Assembly: GCF_001570365.1 (NCBI RefSeq)
Contig: NZ_BBYK01000041.1
Span: forward strand, 247,970 to 311,969
Source: Microtetraspora fusca
GTDB lineage: Bacteria; Actinomycetota; Actinomycetes; Streptosporangiales; Streptosporangiaceae
Direction of reading: 5' to 3'
Length of the DNA: 64,000 bases
The notes beneath the pieces were generated by a model. That model was not told where the DNA came from, searched no databases, and worked only from the letters and a program-made list of their open reading frames with translations. Each line of letters starts with the position of its first letter. Position 1 is the stretch's first letter. The position numbers were made by a program, and so were the translations under genes. Positions 41,237 through 49,902 of the stretch are shown piece after piece.

Positions 41237-42823
41237 TCAGGAGGAGCCGGCGACCTCCAGGTCGTGGACGCGGGGGTCGTCCCGGTCGGCCACGTAGTCC
41301 TCGGGCCGGGTCGCGTCCGGGCCCTCCGCCATCTTGATCGCCCGCGCCAGCCACGTGCCGAGCACGGCGACGACCAGGTTGACGGCGAGTGCGAGGAACC
41401 CGGCGTAGATGGTCATCTTGGTGTCCAGGCCCAGCTTCTCCAGCGGGAACGCCGAGCCGCCGAAGTGCGCGTGCTTGGTGGCCGGGTTCGCGATGTTGTA
41501 CAGCATCACCAGTCCCGAGCCCATCCCGGCGACCCACCCGGCGATGAGACCGCCCCGGTGGAACCAGCGGCCGAAGAGCCCGAGGGCCACGGACGGCAGG
41601 GTCTGCAAGATGATCACGCCGCCGATGAGCTGCAGGTCGATCGAGAACTGGGGGTCGATCAGCAGGATGCACAGCACCGCGCCGACCTTCACGACCAGCG
41701 AGGCGATCTTGCTGACCGAGGCTTCCTGGGCGTCCGTGGCGTCGGGCCTGATGTACTCGCGGTAGATGTTGCGGGTGAACAGGTTGGCCGCCGCGATCGA
41801 CATGATGGCCGCGGGCACCAGCGCGCCGATGCCGACGGCGGCGAACGCCACGCCGGCGAACCAGTCGGGGAACATGACGTCGAAGAGCTGCGGCACCACG
41901 GTGTTCACGTCGGTGCCGATGGGCTTGATCCCGGCCGCGATCGCCATGTAGCCGAGCAGCGCGATCAGGCCGAGCAGCAGGCTGTACGCGGGCAGCGCCG
42001 ACATGTTGCGCTTGATGACGTCGCGATTCTTCGCCGCCAGCACGCCCGTGACGCTGTGCGGGTAGAGGAACAGCGCCATGGCCGAGCCGAGGGCCAGCGT
42101 GACGTACTGGAGCTGGTTGTTCGAGTTGAGCAGGATGCCGTCGCCCGGCGCCGGCGTGGCGTCGAACTTCGCCTGCGCCGCGTCGAAGATCGCTCCCCAG
42201 CCGCCGAGCTTGGAGGGGATGTAGATCACCGCGACCAGGATCACGAGGTAGATCAGCGAGTCCTTGACGAAGGCGATCAGCGCCGGCGCGCGCAGCCCGG
42301 ACTGGTACGTGTACGCCGCGAGGATCGCGAACGCGATGATCAGCGGCAGGTCGCCCCGCACGCCCATCGTCTTCAGCACCGCCTCGATGCCGACGAGCTG
42401 CAGCGCGATGTACGGCATGGTCGCCACGATGCCGGTGAGGGCCACCAGCAGCGCCAGCGTCGGCGAGCCGAACCTCGCCCGTACGAAGTCGGCCGGGGTG
42501 ACCAGCCCGTGCACGTGCGAGACCGACCACAACCGGATCATCACGAGGAAGACCAGCGGATAGGTCACCACCGTGTACGGCAGGGCGAAGAACCCGGTGG
42601 CCCCCGCGCCGAACAGCAGCGCGGGCACCGCCACGAAGGTGTAGGCCGTGTAGAGGTCCCCGCCGACCAGGAACCAGGTGATCCACGACCCGAAGCTGCG
42701 GCCGCCGAGGCCCCATTCGTGCAGGCTGGCGAGGTCGTCGGCGCGCCGCCACCGGGCCGCCACGAACCCCATGCCGCTCACGACCAGGAAAAGGACCGCG
42801 AAGACGACGATCTCGGTGTTCAC
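41237..42823 (-). CDS. mctP: Monocarboxylate / sodium:solute symporter (MctP family)
   Basis: 528 residues, about 13 helices of the SSS family. N-terminal VFAVLFLVVSGMGFVAARWRRADDLASLHEWGLGGRSFGSWITWFLVGGDLYTAYTF is the MctP signature. GLVTPADFVRARFGSPTLALLVALTGIVATMPYIALQLVGIEAVLK and FAAVGIGALVPAAIMSIAAANLFTRNIYREYI follow. It imports lactate, pyruvate, acetate and similar acids with Na+ or H+. It overlaps by 4 bp (ATGA) with the small DUF3311 gene ahead, a partner regularly found with MctP. Confidence 0.9.
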   Translation of the reverse strand: MNTEIVVFAVLFLVVSGMGFVAARWRRADDLASLHEWGLGGRSFGSWITWFLVGGDLYTAYTFVAVPALLFGAGATGFFALPYTVVTYPLVFLVMIRLWSVSHVHGLVTPADFVRARFGSPTLALLVALTGIVATMPYIALQLVGIEAVLKTMGVRGDLPLIIAFAILAAYTYQSGLRAPALIAFVKDSLIYLVILVAVIYIPSKLGGWGAIFDAAQAKFDATPAPGDGILLNSNNQLQYVTLALGSAMALFLYPHSVTGVLAAKNRDVIKRNMSALPAYSLLLGLIALLGYMAIAAGIKPIGTDVNTVVPQLFDVMFPDWFAGVAFAAVGIGALVPAAIMSIAAANLFTRNIYREYIRPDATDAQEASVSKIASLVVKVGAVLCILLIDPQFSIDLQLIGGVIILQTLPSVALGLFGRWFHRGGLIAGWVAGMGSGLVMLYNIANPATKHAHFGGSAFPLEKLGLDTKMTIYAGFLALAVNLVVAVLGTWLARAIKMAEGPDATRPEDYVADRDDPRVHDLEVAGSS

Positions 42824-43023
42824 CGGCCGCTCCTGGTCATCCGGTAGACCACCGTGGTGGTGGTGACGCCGAGCACGATGAAGGCGAGCTGCAGCCAGTA
42901 GAACATCGGGATGCCGAACAGCCGTGGCTCGTCGGCGTTGTACAGGGCGGGGATGAGGGGGATCGCGATCGGTATCAGAAGGAGCCAGTTCCAGGGACTG
43001 CGGTCACTGCGCGGGGCGGCCAA
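42820..43023 (-). CDS. DUF3311 small membrane protein, MctP partner
   Basis: 67 residues with two helices: WNWLLLIPIAIPLIPALYN and GIPMFYWLQLAFIVLGVTTTTVVYRM. The P...P.LYN....P...GIPFFYW pattern is DUF3311. These small proteins precede sodium:solute symporters and probably help assembly or function, like YhjB/YhdT-type partners. AAGGAGGGCGCGTTG precedes the start. Translationally coupled to mctP. Confidence 0.85.
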   Translation of the reverse strand: MAAPRSDRSPWNWLLLIPIAIPLIPALYNADEPRLFGIPMFYWLQLAFIVLGVTTTTVVYRMTRSGR

Positions 43024-43163
43024 CGCGCCCTCCTTTCTGACTGGGGGTCGCTCCGCAGCGTAAAGTGACCAAGGTCACATCCGGATCGTCGATCGCCGAA
43101 CGGTCGGGTTGGCGCGCCGAGCGTCACGGCCCTCGTCGCACCGGCGGGTACGGCCCCGCGCGG

Positions 43164-44786
43164 TCAGCTCCGGGCGACCCGGGGGAGCAGGACCGCGGAG
43201 GGACGGGCCGGGTCGTGCAGGACCTCGTGGTCGCAGCAGACCATCGCCGACTCCGGCCCGAGCGGGTCGCCGGTGCCGGGGTTGCGGGAGATCCTGGGGT
43301 AGGCCCCGCCCGCCACGTGGACCCTGATCCGGTGGCCGCGCCGGAAACGGTGCGCGATCGGCCACAGGTCCACCCGGATCCGCCGTACGCCGTCCTGGTC
43401 GGGCAGTTCGGCCGGGGTGAGCCGGCGGACGCCCTCGCACACGTTCATCGAGGTCCCGTTCGGATGGACGTCGCAGACGCGGACCACGACGTCGGCGTGC
43501 TCCGTGCTCGTCCGGACATACAGATCGGCGGACACCTCCCCGATCAGGTCCGTGTCCGCCGCCAGCACGGGCGAGCTGTACACCAGCACGTCCCGCCGCG
43601 ACTCCAGCCGCCGGTTGTCCCGCGGCATCGAGTTGCCGATGAGGACCGGGCCGCCGAGTACCGGGGTGGGGTGCCGCGGGTCGTACCGGAACCGGTCCGG
43701 CTCGGACGGGACCGGGTTGTCCGTGGAGAGCGCCCCGCCCGGCTGCAGATGCCAGCGCTCCGCCCGCGTCCCCGGCGCCGGCCAGTCGGGGTAGTCCCGC
43801 CACTCGTCCGCGCCGGTCACGTAGAGCCGCACCGGCGACGCCCGCAGCCCGGACGGGTCGCCGAGCAGGTGGGCGCGGAACCAGGCCAGGGCGTCCACGC
43901 TCGCCACCCGCCCCAGCCGCAGGTCCGCGTGGTACCAGGGCCCGATCGTCAGGTACGGCTGCCGCCCGGCCGCCCGCATCGCCCTGTAGTCCTTGAGCTG
44001 CCACGGCAGGAACACGTCGTACCAGCCGCCGGTCATGGTCACCTCGGCCGTGACCTCGCCGACGGACGCGGAGAAGTCCCGCTTGCGCCAGTACGCCGAC
44101 GCGGGGTCGGCGTGGTGGGCGATCAGGTCGCGGAAGAACGGCAGAGGGCGGCCCGCCGACACGAGATCCAGCTCGGACAGCGGCCGGCCGGACAGCCCGG
44201 ACAGCACGGCGCGGCGGGTACGGCGCGGCGCGAGGAAGGTCGCGGCGGCGCCGCCCAGCCGTCCCTCCATCCCGGCGGTGAGCGTCGTCCAGACGAGCGT
44301 GGACTCCAGGGCGAACGACCCGCCGACGTAGGCCGCGTCCCGGAAGCAGGACGCCGTCACCTGCGTGGCCATCGCCCTGAGGTCGGGCGCCTCCGCCGCG
44401 ATGGCCCACTGGGCGTACCCGAGATAGGAGGGACCGTGCATGGCGAAGCTCCCGCCGTACCAGGACTGGGCCCGCATCCACATGACCGTGGCCAGGCCGT
44501 CCTCGCGCTCGTCCGCGAGCGGGTCGAGCAGCCCGCCCGAGCCGAACCCGCCGCGGCAGCTCTGGATCACGACGTGGAACCCGTGCCGGGCGAACGTCCG
44601 GCCGTACATCCAGCCGACCACCCCGGCCCGGCCGTACGGGGAGCGGATGAGGACGGTCGGCGGGCGGTCGGCGCCGACCGGCACGTACCGGTCCGCGAGC
44701 AGCGTGACGCCGTCCGGCATCGGCACCGGCACATCGCGGTGGACGAGCACCCGGTGAGCGTGGCGCCGGGGCAGCTGGAGTGCCAT
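43164..44786 (-). CDS. CocE/NonD family alpha/beta hydrolase
   Basis: 540 residues. X-Pro dipeptidyl-peptidase S15-like catalytic domain: VPMPDGVTLLADRYVP, TVLIRSPYGR, FHVVIQSCRGGFGSGG, and nucleophile region WYGGSFAMHGPSYLGYAQW (GPSYLG, Ser). The C-terminal jelly-roll domain has LIGEVSADLYVRTSTEHADVVVRVCDVHPNGTSMNVCEG and RIRVHVAGGAYPRISRNPGTG. It hydrolyses esters or peptides; the exact substrate (cocaine esterase-like, glutaryl acylase-like) is unknown. The ATG at 44786 follows GAGGAGGGACGA; upstream in-frame codons lie in the operator region. Confidence 0.88.
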   Translation of the reverse strand: MALQLPRRHAHRVLVHRDVPVPMPDGVTLLADRYVPVGADRPPTVLIRSPYGRAGVVGWMYGRTFARHGFHVVIQSCRGGFGSGGLLDPLADEREDGLATVMWMRAQSWYGGSFAMHGPSYLGYAQWAIAAEAPDLRAMATQVTASCFRDAAYVGGSFALESTLVWTTLTAGMEGRLGGAAATFLAPRRTRRAVLSGLSGRPLSELDLVSAGRPLPFFRDLIAHHADPASAYWRKRDFSASVGEVTAEVTMTGGWYDVFLPWQLKDYRAMRAAGRQPYLTIGPWYHADLRLGRVASVDALAWFRAHLLGDPSGLRASPVRLYVTGADEWRDYPDWPAPGTRAERWHLQPGGALSTDNPVPSEPDRFRYDPRHPTPVLGGPVLIGNSMPRDNRRLESRRDVLVYSSPVLAADTDLIGEVSADLYVRTSTEHADVVVRVCDVHPNGTSMNVCEGVRRLTPAELPDQDGVRRIRVDLWPIAHRFRRGHRIRVHVAGGAYPRISRNPGTGDPLGPESAMVCCDHEVLHDPARPSAVLLPRVARS

Positions 44787-44806
44787 TCGTCCCTCCTCGC
44801 CGTGTT

Positions 44807-44824
44807 TGTTACATACTAGTAACA
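44807..44824. promoter_or_regulatory. TetR/MarR-like palindrome before the CocE gene
   Basis: TGTTAC ATACTA GTAACA: perfect 6-bp arms, 6-nt AT-rich centre, 20 bp upstream of the CocE/NonD start. It probably overlaps the promoter. No regulator gene is adjacent. Confidence 0.5.
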
Positions 44825-44853
44825 TTATTGGCCGGGGCCAGGGAGAATCCTCG

Positions 44854-44883
44854 TTGCATGATCACGCGCGAGGCCACTAACCT
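44854..44883 (+). promoter_or_regulatory. Promoter of the trp leader
   Basis: TTGCAT (44854-44859), 18 nt, TAACCT (44878-44883). The predicted start of transcription is about 44890, at or next to the ATG of the leader peptide, which has no ribosome site. The leader mRNA is thus probably leaderless. Confidence 0.5.
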
Positions 44884-44890
44884 GTACGTC

Positions 44891-44923
44891 ATGCGAACTC
44901 CAAATCAGTGGTGGCGCCGCTAG
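44891..44923 (+). CDS. trpL: trp operon leader peptide MRTPNQWWRR
   Basis: A 10-codon frame with two adjacent Trp codons (TGGTGG, 44909-44914) and a TAG stop, directly upstream of anthranilate synthase. Translating ribosomes would stall at the Trp codons when charged tRNA-Trp is scarce. No Shine-Dalgarno is visible, consistent with a leaderless transcript. Streptomyces trpE genes are known to have comparable leaders. Confidence 0.9.
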   Translation: MRTPNQWWRR

Positions 44924-44988
44924 CAGGCGGCGTGGGTTTCGCATACGCGAGCAGGAGCAAACGGCCGCCCCGAGAGGCGGCCTTCTTC
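44910..44988 (+). promoter_or_regulatory. trp transcription attenuator (alternative stems)
   Basis: Segment 1 (GGCGCCGC, 44913-44920) can pair with segment 2 (GCGGCG, 44927-44932). Segment 2 (GGCGGCGT, 44926-44933) can instead pair with segment 3 (ACGGCCGCC, 44961-44969). Segments 3 and 4 form the terminator GGCCGCC/GGCGGCC (44963-44982) followed by TTCTTCAT. Ribosome stalling at the Trp codons masks segment 1 and favours the 2:3 antiterminator. Confidence 0.85.
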
Positions 44989-45031
44989 ATGTCCGCCCCC
45001 GGGGCATTACGAAAATCAAGGGGCGAGACAG

Positions 45032-47161
45032 GTGGATACCAGCCGATACACCACGGCCGGCGGCGTCGAGGTCGAGCGCTGCGTGCGCGAGGTGCCCGAG
45101 GCCGCGCTCGAAGAGATCGTGACCTCGCTCGGCGAGCATCGCGGCGGGGCGTTCTCCTCCGGCATGGACTACCCCGGCCGGTACAGCCGGTGGGCGTTCG
45201 GCTACGCCGATCCCTGCGTGGAGATCGTCGCCAGGGGACGGCGGATCGCGGCCCGCGCGCTCAACGAGCGCGGCCGCGTCGTCCTGCCCGCGGTCGCCTC
45301 GTGCCTGCTCGCCGTGGGCAAGCCGGTCGCCGCCCCCACCGCCGAGCACGTCGAGGTGGCGATCGACGAGTCGGAGGACATCCTCCCCGAGGAGATGCGC
45401 AGCCGCCGCCCCACCGTCTTCACCGCGATCCGCGAGCTGATGGCGGCCTTCCGCGGCGACGACCCGCACCTCGGCCTGTACGGCGCCTTCGGATACGACC
45501 TGGCCTTCCAGTTCGAGCCGATCCGCTACTCGCTGCCCCGCCCGGCGGACCACCGCGATCTGGTGCTCCACCTGCCGGACCGGCTGGTCGTGATCGACCG
45601 CGTACGCGAGACCAGCATGGAGTACCTGTACGACTTCGTCGTGGACGGCGTCTCCACCCGGGGCCTGGAGCGCACGGGCGAGACGTTCCCGCTGGTCACC
45701 CCCACGGAGATCCCGCCGAACCCGGAGAAGGGGGCATACGCCGAGATCGTCGCCAAGGCGAAGGAGAAGTTCAAGCGCGGCGACCTGTTCGAGGTCGTCC
45801 CCGGCCAGGTCTTCCACTCCTCCTGCACCGATCCCGCCGGCTTCTACCGCTCCCTGCGCACGAGCAACCCCGCGCCGTACGAGTTCCTGCTCAACCTCGG
45901 CGAGGGCGAGCACCTGGTCGGCGCCTCGCCCGAGATGTACGTCCGGGTCACCGGCGACCGCGTGGAGACCTGCCCGATCTCCGGCACGATCGCCCGCGGC
46001 GCCAACCCCGTCGAGGACGCCGAGGCCATCCGCACCCTCCTGTCCAGCGTGAAGGAGGAGTCCGAGCTGACCATGTGCACCGACGTCGACCGCAACGACA
46101 AGTCGCGGATCTGCGTCCCCGGCAGCGTGCGGGTCATCGGCCGCCGCCAGATCGAGATGTACTCGCGGCTGATCCACACCGTGGACCACATCGAGGGGCG
46201 GCTGCGTCCGGAGTTCGACGCCCTCGACGCGTTCCTCACCCACATGTGGGCGGTCACCGTCACCGGGGCGCCCAAGATCTGGGCCATGCAGTTCATCGAG
46301 GACAACGAGGCCACCACCCGGCGCTGGTACGGCGGCGCCGTCGGCTTCATCGGCTTCGACGGCTCGATGAACACCGGGCTCACCCTGCGCACCGCGCAGA
46401 TCCGGGGCGGTGTGGCCACGGTCAGGGCCGGGGCGACGCTGCTGTTCGACTCCGACCCGGAGGCCGAGGAGCGCGAGACCGAGCTGAAGGCGAGCGCCCT
46501 GCTCGCCGCCCTCGCCGTCGTCGGCCGGGAGACGCCCGAGGACGAGGGGCGGCCGGCCGCCGAGCTGCCCGGCGACGGGCACACCGTGCTGCTCGTGGAC
46601 CACGAGGACTCGTTCGTCAACACCCTGGCCGACTACTTCCGCCAGCAGGGCGCGTCGGTCGTGACGCTGCGGCACGGCTTCCCGCTGGAGATGCTCGACG
46701 AGATCGCACCCACGCTCGTGGTGCTCTCGCCCGGCCCCGGCTGGCCGTCCGACTTCGGCTGCTCCGCCCTCGTCGAGGCGCTGTACGCCAGGGAGCTGCC
46801 GGTGTTCGGCGTCTGCCTCGGCATGCAGGCCATGATCGAGCAGGCGGGCGGCGCGCTGGAGCTGCTGCCGTACCCCGAGCACGGCAAGCGCGGCCAGGTG
46901 CGCAGGGAGGGGGAGAGCGCGCTGCTCGACGGCCTGCCCGAGGAGTTCGTGGCCGCCCGCTACCACTCGCTGCACGCGAAGCGGCCGGGCGTGCGCGGCT
47001 TCGCCGTCACCGCCACCACGCCGGACGGCGCGGCGATGGCGATCGAGGACGCCGAGAACCGGCGCTTCGCCGTGCAGTTCCACCCCGAGTCGATCCTGAC
47101 CACCCAGGGCGGCGCGGGAGCGCGGATCATCGCCAACGTCCTGCGCCTCTGCGCGCGCTGA
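45032..47161 (+). CDS. trpE: Anthranilate synthase, fused components I and II
   Basis: 709 residues. Residues ~1-500 are the chorismate-binding TrpE part: FSSGMDYPGRYSRWAFGYADPC, GDLFEVVPGQVFHSSC, ASPEMYVRVTGDRVETCPISGTIARG, TDVDRNDKSRICVPGSV. Residues ~515-705 are the glutamine amidotransferase: LLVDHEDSFVNTLADYF, catalytic GVCLGMQ (Cys595), and HPES (His684, Glu686). It makes anthranilate from chorismate and glutamine, the first step to tryptophan or to anthranilate-derived secondary metabolites. The fused form occurs in Streptomyces and rhizobia and in phenazine clusters; the Trp attenuator here argues for tryptophan synthesis. GTG start after AAGGGGCGAGACAG. Confidence 0.95.
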   Translation: MDTSRYTTAGGVEVERCVREVPEAALEEIVTSLGEHRGGAFSSGMDYPGRYSRWAFGYADPCVEIVARGRRIAARALNERGRVVLPAVASCLLAVGKPVAAPTAEHVEVAIDESEDILPEEMRSRRPTVFTAIRELMAAFRGDDPHLGLYGAFGYDLAFQFEPIRYSLPRPADHRDLVLHLPDRLVVIDRVRETSMEYLYDFVVDGVSTRGLERTGETFPLVTPTEIPPNPEKGAYAEIVAKAKEKFKRGDLFEVVPGQVFHSSCTDPAGFYRSLRTSNPAPYEFLLNLGEGEHLVGASPEMYVRVTGDRVETCPISGTIARGANPVEDAEAIRTLLSSVKEESELTMCTDVDRNDKSRICVPGSVRVIGRRQIEMYSRLIHTVDHIEGRLRPEFDALDAFLTHMWAVTVTGAPKIWAMQFIEDNEATTRRWYGGAVGFIGFDGSMNTGLTLRTAQIRGGVATVRAGATLLFDSDPEAEERETELKASALLAALAVVGRETPEDEGRPAAELPGDGHTVLLVDHEDSFVNTLADYFRQQGASVVTLRHGFPLEMLDEIAPTLVVLSPGPGWPSDFGCSALVEALYARELPVFGVCLGMQAMIEQAGGALELLPYPEHGKRGQVRREGESALLDGLPEEFVAARYHSLHAKRPGVRGFAVTATTPDGAAMAIEDAENRRFAVQFHPESILTTQGGAGARIIANVLRLCAR

Positions 47162-47283
47162 CGACGGCGTCCTCCGGTCTCGCCGCCTGTGCGGCGAGAC
47201 CGGCCGAGGGCCCGCCGGCTGACCGCGTTTCCCGCCTTTACTCGATTTATCCTCACAAGGTAGGAGGAAATTGCAAGGTCTTG

Positions 47284-47298
47284 CCGCGATAATCGCGG
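47284..47298. promoter_or_regulatory. Palindrome with -10-like GATAAT before the ABC exporter
   Basis: CCGCGA TAA TCGCGG: a perfect 6-bp inverted repeat overlapping GATAAT (47288-47293), 8 bp before the ATG at 47302. There is no ribosome site, so transcription probably begins at or next to the start codon and the palindrome would be an operator over the promoter. Confidence 0.45.
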
Positions 47299-47301
47299 GC
47301 G

Positions 47302-48192
47302 ATGACTGCCATCGAGATCCGAAACCTGTCGAAATCCTTCGGCGCGGTCCGCGCGGTCGACGGCGTCTCCTTCACCGTGAAGGCGGGCACCGTCACCGGA
47401 TATCTCGGACCCAACGGCGCCGGTAAGACCACCACACTGCGTTCCCTGCTCGGCCTCGTCACGCCGGACTCCGGCGAGGCGCTGGTCAACGGCAAGCGCT
47501 ACCGCGACATGGCCACGCCGCTCAACGAGGTCGGGGCCGTGCTCGAAGCCACCAACTTCCACCCGGGCCGCACCGCCCACAACCATCTGCGGCTGCTCTG
47601 CGTCGCAGCCGGGCTCCCGGTCGCGCGGGCGGAGGAGGCCCTCGGCCAGGTCGGCCTCGCCGAAGCGGCAGGCAAGCGCGTCGGGGGCTTCTCGCTCGGC
47701 ATGCGCCAGCGGCTCGCCCTCGCCTCCGCCCTGCTCGGCGAGCCCAAGGTATACATCCTGGACGAGCCGGCCAACGGCCTCGACCCGGCCGGCATCCAGT
47801 GGCTGCGCGGCTTCCTGCGGCACCTCGCCCACGACCGCGGCGCCGCCGTCCTGGTGTCCAGTCACGTGCTGTCCGAGGTCGAGCAGACCGTGGACGACAT
47901 CGTGATCATCGCCGCCGGCCGGCTCGTACGGCAGGGCACCCTGGCCGAGCTCACCACCAACGGCGAGAAGACCGTGCGCGTCCGGACGACCGGGGACGGC
48001 GAGCTGGCCCCCGCGCTGGAGAAGGCGGGCGCGACGGTCGAGCGGCTCGACGGCGGCGCGCTGCGCGTGCACGGCCTGGAGCCCGAGGAGATCGGGCGCA
48101 TCGTGCTCGACCAGCGCGTCGTGCTGACCGAGATGATCGCCGAGCGGTCCGACCTGCAGAAGGTCTTCCTGGAACTGACGGAGGAGCGATGA
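47302..48192 (+). CDS. ABC-2 exporter ATP-binding protein
   Basis: 296 residues. Walker A YLGPNGAGKTTTLRSL, Q-loop region, signature FSLGMRQRLALASALLG, Walker B VYILDEPANGLDPAG, H-loop VLVSSHVLSEVEQT. The C-terminal ~80 residues (VRVRTTGDGELAPALEKAGATVERLDGGALRVHGL) are the DUF4162-like tail of drug/lantibiotic-type exporters. It powers the permease encoded next (ATGA overlap). There is no regulator beside it. Substrate unknown. Confidence 0.92.
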   Translation: MTAIEIRNLSKSFGAVRAVDGVSFTVKAGTVTGYLGPNGAGKTTTLRSLLGLVTPDSGEALVNGKRYRDMATPLNEVGAVLEATNFHPGRTAHNHLRLLCVAAGLPVARAEEALGQVGLAEAAGKRVGGFSLGMRQRLALASALLGEPKVYILDEPANGLDPAGIQWLRGFLRHLAHDRGAAVLVSSHVLSEVEQTVDDIVIIAAGRLVRQGTLAELTTNGEKTVRVRTTGDGELAPALEKAGATVERLDGGALRVHGLEPEEIGRIVLDQRVVLTEMIAERSDLQKVFLELTEER

Positions 48193-48959
48193 TCGCCCTG
48201 GTGCGCGCGGAGCTGCTGAAGCTGTCCACCACGCGGCTGTGGTGGGTCATGCTGCTCTCCACGCTCCTGCTGATCGGCGTCAACCTCGCCTTCTTCATCG
48301 GCTTCGCCGGGAACGCCCAGGGCGGGCTGCCCGCGCTGGACACGCCGGAGTGGGCGCAGCTCGCCTGGTCGGCCGGCGCGAGCGGCCGGATCTTCGTCAT
48401 GATCCTCGGCGTCGTGATGATCACGTCCGAGTACCGCTACCAGACGATCACCGGCACCTTCCTGACGACGCCGCGGCGCGGGCGGGTGATCACCGCCAAG
48501 CTGGTCGCCGGGCTGATCGTGGGCCTGCTGTTCGCGCTCGCCGTGCTGCTCTTCACCGCCCTGGTCGTGATCCCCACGGTGCTGTTCGCCGGGGGCGAGG
48601 TGTCGCTGACGGAGGCGCGCGTCCCGGCGATCGCCCTCGGCACCGTGGCCTCGCTCGCCCTGTACACGATCCTTGGCATCGCCGTGGGCGCGCTCGTGCG
48701 CAACCAGATCGCCGGCATCGTCGGAGCCGTCGCCTGGGCGTACGTCATCGAAAGCATCTTCCTGGCCATCCCCGCCCTGCAGGTCGTGGGCAAGTGGTTC
48801 CCCGGCGGCGCGGCCCAGTCGCTGATGAGCATCGACGTGACCCCCGGTGCGCGCAGTGATCTGCTGCCGGCCTGGGGCGGCGCCGCCGTCCTGGTCGGCT
48901 ACGCGGTGGTCTTCGCGATCATCGCCAACGCGACGACCGTACGCCGCGACATCACCTGA
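48189..48959 (+). CDS. ABC-2 exporter permease
   Basis: 256 residues, six helices: LWWVMLLSTLLLIGVNLAFFIGFAG, IFVMILGVVMITSEYRYQTITGTFLTTPRRGRVITAK (the conserved ABC-2 loop), LVAGLIVGLLFALAVLLFTALVVIPTVLF, and the final AAVLVGYAVVFAIIANATTVRRDIT. It forms a two-gene exporter with the upstream ATPase by overlapping translation. Gene starts at ATG 48189 with GAGGAGCG. Confidence 0.9.
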   Translation: MIALVRAELLKLSTTRLWWVMLLSTLLLIGVNLAFFIGFAGNAQGGLPALDTPEWAQLAWSAGASGRIFVMILGVVMITSEYRYQTITGTFLTTPRRGRVITAKLVAGLIVGLLFALAVLLFTALVVIPTVLFAGGEVSLTEARVPAIALGTVASLALYTILGIAVGALVRNQIAGIVGAVAWAYVIESIFLAIPALQVVGKWFPGGAAQSLMSIDVTPGARSDLLPAWGGAAVLVGYAVVFAIIANATTVRRDIT

Positions 48960-49013
48960 GACCGGCGCCGCGCCCCCCGGCCGACCCGCGGCGGCCCCGG
49001 GGCGCGGCGACGG

Positions 49014-49823
49014 TCAGTCCCACCAGAACGACCAGGCGTTCTTGCCCTGGATCTGCTCCGCGTAGTCGGCGAGCGTGCCCGGCCCCTGCAGGATGCTGTC
49101 CGGGCAGAAGGTCCAGTGTTCCGCCGCGACGTGGAGCGCGTGCTCCGGCGTGGCCGGCGGCGCGGCGACGCTGAGGTCGAGCGTGTTGAACCCCATGCCG
49201 ATCACCCGTACGCCGAAGCGCTCCTCCCAGCTCCGCACCACGGCGGCGAGGGGGACGCTCCACTCGTTGTGGTGCACGGCGCCCTGCCAGCCCATCACCG
49301 CCAGGACGTCGGCGCCCCGGTCCACCGCGGCCAGCCCGAGCGGCGTGCGGCGACCCGCCACGATCCGGGCGTACCAGTCGGCCACCACGTCGGGGTCGGC
49401 GACGAGCCCGCCGGGCTCCGCCAGACCGGGACACTCTTCCCCGTAGGGGGCGAGGTCCGCCACGCCTCCGGCCAGCAGGTCCCGCCACACCTCCGTCATG
49501 AAGGCGCTCGCCCGGTAGTTGTCGATCTCCGACGCCGGCTCCGGGGCGATCTGCCCGGCCGACCAGGGCTGTACGGAGTCCTCCAGGAGCACCGGCCAGA
49601 GGCCGGATCGCGGATGCTCGGCCCGCAGCCGGCTCCACAGCGAGGCGGGGACGGGGGAGTCGCTGAGCCAGAACGAGGGGCGGCGGTGGGTCCGGAGCCG
49701 GTCGTACTCGGGATCCGGCCACACCAGGGCCCCCGGAGGGAGGTCGTCCGGGAGCGCGCGCCCGTCCCCGCCGTCCGGGAACAGCAGCCCCAAATGTTCA
49801 CCGTCGTCCGTTCTGATCGCCAC
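49014..49823 (-). CDS. DUF4253 domain protein
   Basis: 269 residues, soluble. The C-terminal half carries the DUF4253 pattern: VVADWYARIVAGRRTPLGLAAVDRGADVLAVMGWQGAVHHNEWSVPLAAVVRSWEERFGVRVIGMGFNTLDLSVA and AAEHWTFCPDSILQ. In actinobacteria these proteins are often of the immunity/suppressor type, but the biochemical role is unknown. It is convergent with the ABC exporter and 51 bp from its end; no toxin partner is visible. Confidence 0.8.
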   Translation of the reverse strand: MAIRTDDGEHLGLLFPDGGDGRALPDDLPPGALVWPDPEYDRLRTHRRPSFWLSDSPVPASLWSRLRAEHPRSGLWPVLLEDSVQPWSAGQIAPEPASEIDNYRASAFMTEVWRDLLAGGVADLAPYGEECPGLAEPGGLVADPDVVADWYARIVAGRRTPLGLAAVDRGADVLAVMGWQGAVHHNEWSVPLAAVVRSWEERFGVRVIGMGFNTLDLSVAAPPATPEHALHVAAEHWTFCPDSILQGPGTLADYAEQIQGKNAWSFWWD

Positions 49824-49902
49824 CCCAACAGGATCTCAGAATCGCTGTCGGAGGCACCCGGGGAGTTCGCCGGAGTTTCCGCGCCGGGCCTCCGGCGCCC
49901 GG

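Noticed and set aside
41264-42847. 527-codon plus-strand frame opposite mctP
   Set aside because: The product is Arg/Glu/His-rich without family features, while the minus strand encodes a clear sodium:solute symporter.
47161-47301. Riboswitch before the ABC exporter
   Set aside because: Only a short palindrome at the promoter is visible; no multi-stem conserved aptamer could be recognised.
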